Shown here: piece after piece, positions 43,472-54,786 of the stretch
How positions within the stretch are numbered: position 1 is the stretch's first letter
How the letters are laid out: each line of letters starts with the position of its first letter
Assembly: GCF_910592395.1 (NCBI RefSeq)
Contig: NC_088308.1
Span: 16,321,501 to 16,385,500 of the forward strand
Source of the DNA: Lineus longissimus
Lineage: Eukaryota; Nemertea; Pilidiophora; Heteronemertea; Lineidae
Length of the DNA: 64,000 nucleotides
Direction of reading: 5' to 3'
Notes under the pieces: model-generated
Told to the model about the DNA's origin: nothing
The model's database searches: none
Seen by the model: the letters and a program-made list of their open reading frames with translations, nothing else
Program-made: the position numbers and the translations under genes

Positions 43472-46447
43472 ATGAACTTGATAGTTACAAGCTACAACTC
43501 TCAAGGCCTTGGGGCCGGTAGGATGAACTATATCCAAAAGTTACTAGACAAGTGTGACTTTGTTTTGATACAAGAGCATTGGCAGTTCAGCGACGGGCTT
43601 CATAGATTCGAGAGGGAACTAGATAACTGTTGCTGTTATGGGGTGTCCGGTATGAACGAAATGGAGTTACTCGTTGGGAGACCGTATGGGGGCGCTGCTA
43701 TACTGTGGAATAATAGTATCAAGGCTCAGGTAATTCCAGTAAAAATGGATTCAAAGCGAATATGTGCGGTCATCGCTGAACATGCCAATCACAGATGTCT
43801 GATAATCAATGTGTACATGCCTGGCGAAGATAAAGTTGATGAATTCCTAGAAACATTACAAAGTGTGAGCGCACTATGCGCTACCGAAAACTTTAACAGC
43901 ATTATTCTCGGTGGTGACTTTAATGTGGACAGACTTCGTATATTCAGTAGAAATACCCAAATACTGGAATATTTTATTGGTAACGAGTCGCTTAGCTCGG
44001 CCAGTAGCGGGCCAAATATAGATTACACGTTTGAAAGTAAGGCAAACTTTGCCCGGTCCAAAATTGATCACTTTTTCGTGTCTGAGGATATGGTTCCGAA
44101 CGTTTTAACATGCGAGGTACGTCACGAGGTTGAGAACCTGTCAGATCACTCCCCAATTATGCTGACAACAGATTTAAGCGTTGATTATGAGGACAATGGT
44201 GCGGCAGTGAGAAATGAACCGGTAGTGAACTGGAATAGGGTCTCAGCTACCGATATTCAAGCGTATAAGACATGTCTAGATAATAAGTTGGGCGAAATAG
44301 ACCTCCCTATCGGGATGTCAGGTTGTCGGAACTTCATGTGTAATGACCACACAGCCGAAATCGACTATGTTCACGACTCTATTGTTAAAGCATGCGTTAA
44401 CGCAGGTTTAGAATGTTTACCTGTTCAAGGTCGACCTAAGGACACCCAAAACAGAGGCATTCCAGGGTGGAACGATCACGTTAAAGATGTGCGCGAACGT
44501 GCAATATTCTGGCACTCCACGAGGAAGGATGCCGGGAGTCCGCGAAACGGAGTGGTTGCTGATATTAGGAGAACAACCCGAGCTAGATATCACTTAGCTA
44601 TAAAATGACTAAAACAACAGAACGTCGCGCAGAGACAAATGCATATTGCCGAGGCCCATTTACAACACGATGATAAAGATTTCTGGAAAATGGTAAACAA
44701 AGTAAAGGGAGGCAAGAAACCAACTCCAAACAAAGTAGACGATGCCAATGATGAACATTCAATAGCTGAGAGTTTTGCTGACAAATATGAACAACTTTAT
44801 TCGTCTGTGGGGTACGACCAGGCAGAAATGAATGAGTTGATTAATTCACTGGACAGAGACATCGGCAATGGCTGTATGCAGAATAAGTGTGCTTGCAAAA
44901 GTCACGTGATCACACCGGCAGAAGTCCGCGGTGCGGTTAAACTTTTAAACAAAGGAAAGCATGAAGGGCATAAAATTCTCTTCTCGGATCATTTAATACA
45001 TGGCACTACAGACTTAGATTAACTTCTGGCTGCATTACTCACGGGTATGCTAACGCACTCATATGTCCCTGAAGCTTTCAAAAACTCGGTTATCATTCCT
45101 ATTCCTAAAAACACTAGAAAGTCTTTGAGCGACTCAGAAAACTATAGGGGTATAACGTTGAGTAACATTCTTGGGAAAGTTTTCGACCACATTGTGATTA
45201 AGAAGTGCCCTGGCACGTTTAAGTCATCAGATTTACAGTTTGGTTTTAAAAGCAAAGGTTCTACCCCGCAATGCACCTTTACCATGCAACAAACTATCGA
45301 CTATTTCAGAAAGAATGGGTCCAATGTGTACGCTATGTTCCTAGACGCTAGTAAAGCGTTCGATAGAGTCCAATATATCAAACTTTTTAATCTACTCAAA
45401 AAGAAAGGGTGTTGTCCACTTATAGCCAGATTTCTTGCTAGACTTTACGCGACTCAACAGTGTCGGGTAAAGTGGAAAACCGCACTGAGCAGGCCAATTA
45501 GTGTTAAAAACGGGATTAAACAGGGGGGAGTTTTATCCCCAATTCTTTTTTGTATATGTGTACTCCTTCAACGATTGGAATGTTCCAAACTGGGATGTCA
45601 TGTTGGTCACGTGTTTATGGGGGCCTTTGGCTACGCCGATGACATTGTCATTCTATCTCCAATGAAAAGCGGGTTGATGGAAATGTTGAAGATATGCGAT
45701 ACTTTCTCAGTGGAGTATCATGTCACGTTTAATCCTACAAAGAGCATTTTGCTTTTCTACGGTATAAAGAAGCCAAACGAGGAGATATTCATTATATGGA
45801 ACGGCAGAATTATTGCCCAAGACCACACAAAACACCTAGGACACATGGTTGGCGTTGACGTTAAGGATAACGTCATTAACGATGTCATCGCGGAAATGTA
45901 CAAACGAACAAACTGTCTGTTATCATTATTCGGTTTCTGTGATTTCGAAGTAAAGTACAGGCTGTTTAAATCATATGTTATGACATTGTACGGTAGCGCT
46001 CTATGGGACTATTCTCACCGATCCTTCAGCAGATTCAACACTGCTTGGAGAAATTGCATTCGAAAGTTATTCAGGTTACCCTGCAGAACCCATTGTATAC
46101 TGCTGCCGTCTATTTGTAGAGATGAACAGTCCGATATCCAGGTTTTTAAGAGATTTGCGAGATTCTTTAAAAGCTGTATGAACAGTGAAAGCAAGAGAGT
46201 TTCAATAAGTGTCGAATTGACTCTTCTGGGCGGAACGAGTGCATCACGAAATCTGCTGAAAATATGCGACTTGTTCCAGTGTACTATAGACAACCTACCA
46301 GTAAAGAAGGAGACATTTGAGGAAACGGAGCCTAACGGACCAGTAATTAGGGACCTATTGAGAATGCGCGACCGCTGGGATTATTCTATTCTAAGTAAAA
46401 CAGAGATTGAGCAGATGCTAAATGTAGTGTGTACAGATGAGACTTGA
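43472..46447 (+). pseudogene. LINE 2 ORF2: endonuclease and reverse transcriptase
   Basis: A single frame runs from ATG 43472 to TGA 46445-46447 with only two in-frame stops (TGA 44606-44608, TAA 45020-45022). The APE-type endonuclease comes first: SYNSQGLG, LIQEHW, GGDFNVDR, IDHFFVSE, LSDHSPIM. Then follow CxC-rich and linker regions, and the reverse transcriptase with NYRGITLSN, LQFGFKS, FLDASKAFDRV, GIKQGGVLSPILF and catalytic GYADDIVIL. ORF1 ends 43 bases upstream. The lack of frameshifts suggests modest age. Confidence 0.9.
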
Positions 46448-46578
46448 TTAAACTGTATGTAATAGCTATGTTCTTATTATAACGCCTGTAATTGCACAAA
46501 TATACATGTACATGCACCCTATTAACTCACTGTCTATTGTACTTCGTACGAAATAAATAAATAAATAAATAAATAAAT

Positions 46579-47114
46579 ACGCCAAACAAAGCCACACAAA
46601 CTATTGTTTTTTTTAAAAATTATTCTAGATACTTCACTAATTTGTAAGTACAGAAGAAACAACAAAATTCGAAAATATCGAAGTGACAGATCGTGTTGAC
46701 GTTTCCGGCCGCCATTTTTAAGAAAATTTGTGAAATTTTGAGTTCATCAAAAGACTCAAATGTCCGACAAAGGTGATGACATTCCAAACAGTCACACTCA
46801 TTACAATCCTTGAGTAATGTTTTATCCAAATAAAGATATGAGAAACAAGGAATTTTGGTATAAATAGTACTTTTGACACAGTTTTCCGCCACACACATGC
46901 GGCTTCACATATCGATTTTTTCTTGCCGTTCCGCAGTCAACTCCGCTGATGTGGTAATCATCAATTCCGCTTCGGCCGCGCCGAGACGAAATCGGCAGTC
47001 TTCACAAAAATCCTGGTCTCATATCTCACTTAGGGCTCGAAAATAATCGCCAATAAGGGTAAAATTGTATTTTTTTGGTTGAAGCGAGAAAATAAGATGG
47101 CGCGAACTCGAACA
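46579..47114. other. Right interior of Harbinger element
   Basis: No gene. This is Harbinger sequence that resumes after the LINE tail and leads into the right inverted arm. Confidence 0.5.
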
Positions 47115-47475
47115 CCTAGTCAACTCACCAGTGTTACACCTACCGGGACCTTACACCTGGTGTCACCCTGGTGTTGCTCAAAGTGTTACACCGATGTCCA
47201 ACCCAAGCTCGGTGTTGGGGGTTGGGGTAGGCCTCCTACATGAACACTACACCAACACCAACACCAACACCTAACACTTTCTCAACCCCAGGACTTGACC
47301 TGACCCTATGTGTACTTGTCCCAGATCCCTTTTTCGTGATTCTGGCCTTGTCACCATCTCATTCTCAAGTGGAGTCGACGAATTCATCAAATCATGGACA
47401 AACTACATGTATCTGCGATATTTGTACTTTTTATTTAAAAAACAAAATCAAAGAAAATGATTCACAATGATTCTG

Positions 47476-47657
47476 ACACTCTTAAAGCTGGGAACATTTT
47501 TAGAACGTTTTTAGCACATCTTTCGAACACTTATAGAACACTCGAACACCCGGTATTCTTTAAATGTTCGAAAGATGTTCTGAAAACGTTCTAAAATCAA
47601 ATGTTCTCAAATTCTGGACAAGAAATTGTTCTAAGAATGTTCCAAGTTTTAGAGTGT
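47476..47657. mobile_element. Small foldback MITE with AGAACA-type repeats
   Basis: The ends are ACACTCTTAAAGCTGG and the approximate complement of it (CCAAGTTTTAGAGTGT). The arms contain repeated GAACA/TGTTC words spaced about 11-14 bp (TTTCGAACA, TATAGAACA) and a CATCTTTCGAACA/TGTTCGAAAGATG pairing. There is no gene and no clear target duplication. Confidence 0.65.
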
Positions 47658-47976
47658 AGATAAAACTTTCATATACGCAAGTATGGCAATACAATGTAAA
47701 CAGAGGTGAAGGCCCCATCCTCATGATCAATCACAGGCAACAAAAAGAATAACTAACCGAAAAATAAACGACCCTTCTGTGTCCGATACCGAATTACAAA
47801 TGGAAAGGGCTCGCCCAGTCCTTACTATGTCCACAAATCAGTTGGTTTAGCACTTGAATATAAAAATTAACCTTTTAAACAAAATGCAACGCATAATATT
47901 TGGTGCGTTACCAAACTCAATACAGTGTACTGAGTGTACTACACAATTACCATGTTTTTTAATGAAATATTTACTG
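47658..47976. other. Gene-free stretch
   Basis: This is the region downstream of the FLYWCH-MULE gene. No gene or repeat was noticed. Confidence 0.4.
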
Positions 47977-50009
47977 CTACAGTAGGCAGCGATTGACTTT
48001 GCCAGTCCAGTTACAACTCGGCTTCAACGTCCTGCATCTAATGATATCCGATGCAGTGAGAAACTGCCTGCCAGTATGAGTCAAGGTCTCTCTCTCTCCA
48101 TTCACGTACTGGTCTTTTAGCCGCTGAAGTCTTGCTTCTAGCTGCCTCCATTTCCGTCTTCGCGGTGGAGGTGCATCTCCTAGGTCTGCAGAATTAATGG
48201 AACTTTCGACGTTGGCCTGGATGTCCCTAAGATGCCTAATGAACGTCCACAGTGACGGGTGTTTGACAACAACTGTGTCATTCAACACTCTGTGGTAACC
48301 TGTGAAAAAAAACACCAACTTTAATTGCAAATTGATAGTGCAGTATCAGAGAAACTTACCAAATGCAGTCATCAGTTCATAACTTCTATCGATTTTTTTA
48401 TTGCAGTGGGCACCCTTTAGGTATTTGAGATAATATCATACCAGATGAGTTCTTTATTTGACCTATTTTTCTACTTAAATTACACTTCACATTTTTCAGG
48501 TTTTTGCGAAGCTGCCGTATATCATTCTGAACATATTATCAGGGTACTTAGTGCTCGGTCCCTTGCAGAAACATTGGATTATAGTGGAGATGGGGTAAGA
48601 TGGGACATGGGGCAAAATGGGACACCGAGGACGCATTTTTCATGACGAAAATGAAACTCCCTCGCATTTAAACTCGTGTATGTTGTCAAGTATGGTTTGT
48701 GCCAACATTTAGAGCAAGAAATCGTTTGATAGTTATTATATGTGTGGAGTTATTTTGCCCTTAACTCTCAAGTGTCCCATCTTACCCCACCCTACTATAA
48801 GTCCTGATTGTTCAGGATGGCTGTGTACTTACTTTCCACGTTGTTGTTTGTACGCAAGTCCATGTTCCTCTCATACACATTCCAGAGGGCTGGCGGGAAA
48901 GTTCCATTTACGTAGGTATTCATGATGTATGCGAAAAAGTCCATCAGGGCAGGATACCTGTTAATGAGATTGGTCGTTCTCCTTGCAGTACGCAGAAAAT
49001 TGAAGTTCATTTGCATGATTGGCATAGGGAGGTAACCAAGAGACATAACTTTCCGAATGCATTTCCTCAGACGGCGGTTACGACGGTAGGGCACCGCCAA
49101 TCCCAGCTCTTGAACTCTTCTCCAAAGATTTTGGGTGAAGTGGAAGTAGCACCCGCGAACATCTGCGTTGGGGAGCTCGGTTTCAACTGCATTGATCAGT
49201 GCCTGCTCGAAGTCGCATATTACTATTTGCGGTTGCCAGCGACGATGAGTGATGAGGCGAACTTGTCTCTTGACGGCCGTCAAAACTTGTCTGTAACAGC
49301 CGATATTTCTGTTAGCCATGAGCACTGTTACCAATGGCACAATCCAACCACGGTGACGCCCAATGATGGTGAAGAACTGTACATATGGGCGTGGGCAACA
49401 TCGGAATGTACCATCCATGTATATTTCACAGCACTGCTGCAATGCTGTTAAATTGGCGTCCGGGGCAAAAAGAGCGATTCCCCAGTCATTGTCTTGGTGT
49501 AGAAGAAACCTCTCGTGTAGCCATGTTTCAGCCCACTGTCCTTCTATTACAACATCCTCCACTTCTACGGGAATCTCTGGGAGTTGGCTTACTCTCGTGC
49601 GATTCAAGACTGTTATGAATGAATGGTAAGCTTCGACCCTAGGGGGCCGATCTCCACCTCCCTGAACGGGAAGGTGCTGCATTCTTGCAACCGCAGCATT
49701 ATATACCCGTTTTATTGGGGCTGTAGGATTGTCAATCACATCACGTTTCATAGTTTCTCTTACTTCGGATCTTTTCACCATCCTGTCATCAGGTTCGTGG
49801 CAGTGTTCCTCACGGAGCAAAATTCGGGGGTCTATTTCATTACCTGCACCTTCTGGATTGAAGTTATCAGTCCTAAGACGGGCTTGGCATGTACCCCTCC
49901 TCCAAAAACGCCAGTTGATTGTTTCTTCATTCACCCGGTGTCTTTGATATCGGTATCCATCTATTACCAAAATCAGGCCGCCTCTTTCACCTGCAATAAT
50001 TTTTGCCAT
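47977..50009 (-). CDS. FLYWCH-MULE transposase, intact after one intron
   Basis: Exon 1 is 50009-48833 and exon 2 is 48299-47977. The intron (48832-48300) has GTAAGT and a pyrimidine-rich TTTTTTTTCACAG acceptor and splits codon 393 in phase 1, giving 499 residues. Residues about 7-72 form a FLYWCH-type zinc finger (WRFWRRGTC ... EEHCH). The MULE DDE core has Asp199 (YMDGTFR), Asp266 (ICDFEQA), GCYFHFTQNLW, and Glu392 (RTNNNVE, completed by SYHRVLN across the junction). A basic region (PPRRRKWRQLE) lies near the C-terminus. No stop or frameshift is present and all three acidic residues remain. It may be an active transposase or a domesticated FLYWCH protein. I could not find terminal repeats. 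Confidence 0.87.
48582..48797. mobile_element. 216-bp MITE in the intron of the FLYWCH-MULE gene
   Basis: The ends TAGTGGAGATGGGGTAAG and CTTACCCCACCCTACTA are inverted repeats; the inner part GGGGTAAGATGGGACA is matched exactly on the other side. TA flanks both ends (48580-48581, 48798-48799), as for Tc1/mariner-type MITEs. It lies wholly within the intron, 35 bp from the splice donor. Confidence 0.83.
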
Positions 50010-50358
50010 GACGTAGTGCGACTTCGACGTAGTGTGACTTTGGCACAACTATTGCTACACGATAAAACAAATCACTGCGTGCCGTGTATGCAGATGAGAT
50101 TCCCCGAAACGGTACTCGCTACACAGAGCAGTTTCAGTTTCAGTTAACCCTCTCGGGCCGGCACGATGACCTAAATCGACACACACTCATTCAATTGCAA
50201 CGACTAATGTAGCGTAGCTCGAAACGATGGCGCAGTGATCATTTTTTCTGTGTGGAGTGATCATTTTTTCTGTGTGGGCATTAGAAGTTGGAGAAAAGTT
50301 TTTGGAGGAAATATTAATTCCGGACCGAAAAAGTTAAAGTTGGCGAAAGTTGGCTAGG
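50010..50358. other. Upstream region of FLYWCH-MULE gene
   Basis: No gene. A 22-bp unit (AGTGATCATTTTTTCTGTGT plus GG) occurs twice in tandem at 50234-50277. The promoter of the minus-strand gene would lie here, but I recognise no specific signal. Confidence 0.5.
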
Positions 50359-50531
50359 GACACATAGGACCCGGGAAGCATAGGACCCGGGACGCATAGG
50401 ACCCGGGACGCATAGGACCCGGGACGCATAGGACCCGGGACGCATAGGACCCGGGACGCATAGGACCCGGGACGCATAGGACCCGGGACGCATAGGACCC
50501 GGGACGCATAGGACCCGGGACACATAGGGAC
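50359..50531. repeat. 16-bp minisatellite, about 10.5 units
   Basis: The unit is ACCCGGGACGCATAGG, nearly invariant except at the edges. It is the complement of the minisatellite at 39402-39453. The phrase CCTGCTGGAGGGG follows it here and also precedes the 39.4-kb array. Open frames across it are repeat artefacts. Confidence 0.95.
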
Positions 50532-50802
50532 GACCCCCTGCTGGAGGGGTGCAGCCTGCAGGGTGGTTGAGTGACCTGAGTGTATGTTATGTGCAAGTTG
50601 TGTTTATGTCCGGTTTGTGTGTAGGCCTGCCCTAGGCCTATATTCCTGCGCTGCAGAGAGGTGTGGTGACCAACGGCAACGATCTGGTTTTTGTGTCGAG
50701 GGGGAATCAGATCGGAGAAAAGTCATGTTCCAGCCTGTGTTTAAGTCTGCTGTTTGTTGTTTTTAGTTTTCCGAGCTCTGCCTGCTACCGCTGGTGTTAG
50801 AC

Positions 50803-51193
50803 ATGGTGCTTCCTACAGTGTTAAAAAGACGGCACTCGTTGGTGGGGGTGGACCCCCTCCCACTGCTAAAGCGCTTCAGGGCTGCCTCGATAAATGATTT
50901 TAAGGATTTTGCGTCGGTGTCCTTGGACCGTCTGACGGAAAAATTGACCGCAAGTGAGTTGGCGGAGGAATTCCGACGGGTGGCGGGACGGAATATGGCA
51001 GAAGTGATGGAGCTGGCCGATCGGGAAAAGAATATGTCAAACGGGGTATCCTGGTTCGTACTACCCTTCTCGGGGTCGAGGTTATGGTAGAGGTGGCTAT
51101 GGAAAAGGTTATCGTGGGGGAAAGTCCGCTACTTGTTGGTTTTGTGATGGTGATCATTATATCAAAGATTGTGACAAGATGAAGAAGGCTTGA
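50803..51193 (+). pseudogene. DIRS gag with zinc knuckle, frameshifted
   Basis: The first frame starts MVLPTVLKRRHSL and has an acidic/helical stretch (LTEKLTASELAEEFRRVAG). A frameshift near 51050 leads to a Gly/Arg/Tyr-rich segment and CWFCDGDHYIKDC (C-x2-C-x3-H-x4-C), stopping at TGA 51191-51193. A Gly-Arg-rich tail plus one knuckle suits a DIRS gag-like protein. Confidence 0.7.
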
Positions 51194-51351
51194 GATAAGT
51201 AGACCAGGGTCTATCTTTTGGGTGCCCAAAACCTTTGCCCAGGGAATCTTTTCCCTAGTAGGCTTTGCTTACACGGGTGGGGGTAGAGGACTCTTTCCGT
51301 CTTGTAGTCCAGCGTCTATTCTCTTAGTTTTTTCGTATTAATTGATTTCAG

Positions 51352-53540
51352 TTGCCTGCCAGTAAATTTAAGATTTATACTCCAGACTGGGAGTTACGGT
51401 CGGGGTTTGACCCGGTCAGAGCTATGGCATCAGTGCGGCAGGAGGTACGTTGGACTACGTTGGATGGAGAGGGCCCTCGATCCCCTCCCTGTGTTGTTAC
51501 ACCGTTTGAAGATGTGTTGTTGAGGGACGCAGCATTTGATACACGGTCTTTGCCTCTTAGGGACCCTGAGTATTTTGTCTCAGGGCAAGTTCATAACCAG
51601 TTGAATGAGTGGGAAAAGGTGTTGTCATCTTTCGAGGGTAGTGTTTTGCCTCTTGATGATATTAGATCTTGGCTCTCTAATGGTGTGGATGTTACTCATT
51701 ATTTCAAGCCATTTAAGGGCAAGTTTAAGAAGAAGGTGTATGATTCCTCTACTCCTCCGGCTGCGTATTTCCCCAACTCCCCTAGTTGTCTGAATCATGC
51801 TGCCTTTGTGGCGTCTGAGTTGGAGAAAATGATTGGTACTGGAGCTATTACTGTCCTAGGGAAGGTGGGGAGTGCCAGATGCCGAGAGTAGTCATGCCTC
51901 TGACAGTTGAGCCATCGAAACCGCGTTTATGTCATGATAACCGTTATGTGAATCTGTGGGTGAGGGACTGCCCATTTCAGTTGGAGACCCTGAAGGATCT
52001 TCACCGGTTGGTGGCTAAGGATTCTCTTTTGGTGTCTTGCGATGACAAATCTGGGTATAATCATGTAACGTTGTCAAAAGAGTCCAGAACCTTTTTTGGC
52101 ATAGTGTTTTCAGGCTATGTGATGGTTTATAATACGCTGCCGTTTGGTTTGAAATTGGCACCATATGTATACCAGACTTTGGGAATGGTCCCTACGACAT
52201 ATTTAAGAAGTTTTGGTCTGGCAGTTACTCAGTACATTGATGATAGGTTTGGTACTGAGGCTAGGAACAAGGTTACTTCTCAGGTGATAGTTAGCGTTGA
52301 CAAGACGTGTTATGCTCTCCTTGAACTGTTGACGCGTTTGGGGTATTGTTTGGCCCTTCACAAGAGTGTGTTGGATGGCACTACCTTGTTGAAGCATTTG
52401 GTTTTTTCGTTGATTCATCCAAGCAGGCCTATCTTTTGCCAAGAGAAAAACTGGACAGGTTCATTGCACTTAGGGAGCAGATCCTTGCGGCCAATGAGGT
52501 TGACATAAGGACGCTGCAGAGGTTTGCTGGTAAGTGTATTTCAATGGCCTTGGTGGTTCCAGCGGCATCCTTGTATACGAGGGAAGTCAATAGGGCGATA
52601 TCTTTTTGTATTAGGAATGATTGTACTGCTAAGATCTCTACTGATCTCAGAACAGAGATTGAGCATTGGCGTTTTCTGGATGATTGGGATGGTTTTATGC
52701 CATGGAAGTTAGAATGCCATAAGCAGATTGGTCTTGCAATGGATTCATCGCTGTATGAGTGTGGTGCAGTGGTTCTATCTGGTGAACATGAGGGTATGCA
52801 ATTCTCTGATTTCTGGCAAGCTGATGACGATCGGCCGATTCATCTGAAGGAGGCGCAGGCTGTGCTCTTTGCGTTGGAGTCCCTCCTACCACGTATAGCG
52901 GGCCACAGGGTAGATTTGTTGACAGATAACCAGGCCCTTCTCTGTTCCTGGCAAAACCAGGGGGGTAGAGATCGTGCGTTGACAGATATTGTAAAACAGA
53001 TTTTTCAGTTGGTGTATGTAAACAAGATTCACTTGAATATGTCATATGTACCTTCGAAGGACAACCTGGCTGATGCACCGTCTAGAAGTGTTAGTGTCGC
53101 TACTGATGTCATGTTAGCTGCCCATGTCTGGAAACAGGTGGAAGATGCATATGGGCCCCATTCTGTGGACTTGATGGCCCTTGATAGTAATGCTATGAAG
53201 GATAGTCAGGGTGTCGTCTTGAGACATTTTACCCCAGCACCGAGCCCGTTAACATCTGGTGTCAATTTGTTTGCACAGGATATTTCAGCTTCCATGGTTC
53301 TCTCAGTGTTGACGTTTCTTGTTGAGCAGCGGGTTGAGAAGTGTACCATAGTGGTACAAGTATCTGATTCAGCACCCTTGTGGATGCCGATCGTCAAGTT
53401 GTCTGCTGTATCAGAGCAGATTCTGGGTAGAAGGGGTCAGCGTGATGTGGTTTTTGGTGCCCTCCAAGAAGGGGTTTGTTGCAGATCGAAAGGGTTTGGC
53501 TGGGTCTTTGATGGCCTATAGGTTTGTTTTCCAGCCTGTT
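51352..53540 (+). pseudogene. DIRS reverse transcriptase and RNase H
   Basis: Frame changes lie near 51880 and 52360. The first part has LRSGFDPVRA, WLSNGVDVTHYFKPFKG and YFPNSPSC, the DIRS-specific leader. The RT has EPSKPRLCHDNRYVN, motif A VSCDDKSGYNH, YNTLPFGLKLAPYVYQ, and catalytic QYIDDRF. RNase H follows: LAMDSSLYECGAVV, LKEAQAVLFALE, LLTDNQALLCSW, YVPSKDNLADAPSR. It starts right after ATTGATTTCAG at 51351, which looks like a splice acceptor. Its last codons (frame-shifted) meet GTAAGTGAG at 53541. Confidence 0.87.
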
Positions 53541-53582
53541 GTAAGTGAGTAGTCTTTTATCTCTTGTACATCTGTTTTCCAG

Positions 53583-54786
53583 GCTCAGCTGCCTATCAAT
53601 ATCGAGGCCATCGAGGGCAGGCTTGCTCAGATACACAGTGTGTGGAAGAATTCGAATAATGCTGGGAGGAAGTCTGTATAGCCAATAGTTTGGAACTATT
53701 TTTTGCACAATTGAGTCATAAACCTGATTTGACAACTTGTGACCCCTATGATGTCATTAAGTTTTTGATTTGGAAGGATTCCTTTGGTAAGACAAAGGTC
53801 CATAGAGTGGGGTGCGTAAAATTTAGGTCAGCAATCGCAGTCTGAGGTTGAATGTCATTGTCCGGTCAGACTGGCTGCTTCTACTGTTGATGGTCTGATT
53901 CAGAAAATGGTTCGTATTTTTGAATCAGCAGGCCGAGATAGATTGTGGGAAGTTAAGAGGTGTAGTGGAAATCCAGCTTGTGCTCCTTGTGTAAAAGATT
54001 ACTACAAGCACATAGCTTTGGAGCAAGCGAAGTCACATGTAGTTCCTAAGCAGGCAAAACCAGTATTTTTGAGCAAGATAGCCAAGATCGGTGTGTATAT
54101 TGATAGACAGCTGAGTAGGCCAGATATTACTCCAAGACAGAGATTTGTTTTGGTCAGGGACCAGGCGTTTTTCAAACTCCAGTTTTTTGCTGGTGATAGG
54201 GCTTCAGATCTTTGTGAGATACCATCTCAGGAAGTCAAGAGATTGCCTGGTGGTTCGGGTCTCTTGTTTTGTCACACCGTATCGAAGACCATGCGTGGTG
54301 GGGACGGCAAGGTGAACAGATTTGTTATCAAGCGTTGTATTGACAAGGATATTTGTCCCGTCCTTGCTTTTTACAAGTATGTTGACTGGTGTGCAACATG
54401 GGGGGTGGATTTGTCCACGGGATATTTGTTAGGTTAGTTGATGAGTCTGGCAGAGTTCTCAACAAGCCGGTTTCTTACTGTACTATGTATTCAAGGTTTG
54501 TGGAGTACCTGGTTACTTTGCATTGTATGAAGGGGAGACGCTACATAGCCTGAGAGCTGGATGTTCCATCTTGATGGATATGTCTGGTGCAGTCGACTCG
54601 GTTGAGGAGATCATGAGTCATGTTGGGTGGGCAACTGACAAGTCTGCCCTGTATTACACAAGGGCTAGGCAATTCTCTGATGCGGCTGTTGTGGCAGACA
54701 AGTTGGCTCAGGCCGCCACAAGGTCAGCGGAAGTTGAAACTTTGTTTTTTCAACATGTTACTTCAGGCTTGCAGAATGCAATCTAG
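53583..54786 (+). pseudogene. DIRS tyrosine recombinase (YR), frameshifted
   Basis: It starts after a TTTTCCAG at 53582 with AQLPINIEAIEGRLAQIHS. Frameshifts occur near 53685, between 53830 and 53907, near 54420-54440 and near 54520. Catalytic parts are visible: box I FFAGDRASDLCEI (Arg), box II TLHSLRAGC (His-x-x-Arg), SHVGW, and nucleophile Tyr in ALYYTRARQF. YR integrates DIRS cDNA without target duplication. The active residues are present but the frame is not. Confidence 0.82.

Larger units (their letters stand above)
43090..46578 (+). mobile_element. LINE copy 2 (APE-type non-LTR) nested in Harbinger
   Basis: It begins inside ORF1 (5' truncated, near 43090) and continues through a full ORF2 and a short 3' UTR to a (AAAT)n tail at about 46551-46578. 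No clear target duplication is visible. Family and motifs match LINE copy 1, but the proteins differ at many positions, so they are not recent sisters. Confidence 0.87.
39454..47306 (+). mobile_element. PIF/Harbinger DNA transposon carrying a LINE insertion
   Basis: The termini are GGGTCAGGTCAAGT (39454) and ACTTGACCTGACCC (to 47306), with TAT on both sides (39451-39453, 47307-47309). The inverted ends continue with TTGAGAAAGTGTTAGG and arrays of GGTGTTGGTGT/ACACCAACACC, reaching to about 39720 and 47115. Inside are a Harbinger transposase (plus) and a Myb-like accessory gene (minus), the standard two-gene set. LINE copy 2 (about 43090-46578) is nested. Without it the element is about 4.4 kb. 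The TAT duplication has the right length but is not the usual TWA. Confidence 0.85.

Noticed and set aside
50314-50596. Three minus frames with repeated GPMRPGSYASRVLCV
   Set aside because: They are frames across the 16-bp minisatellite.
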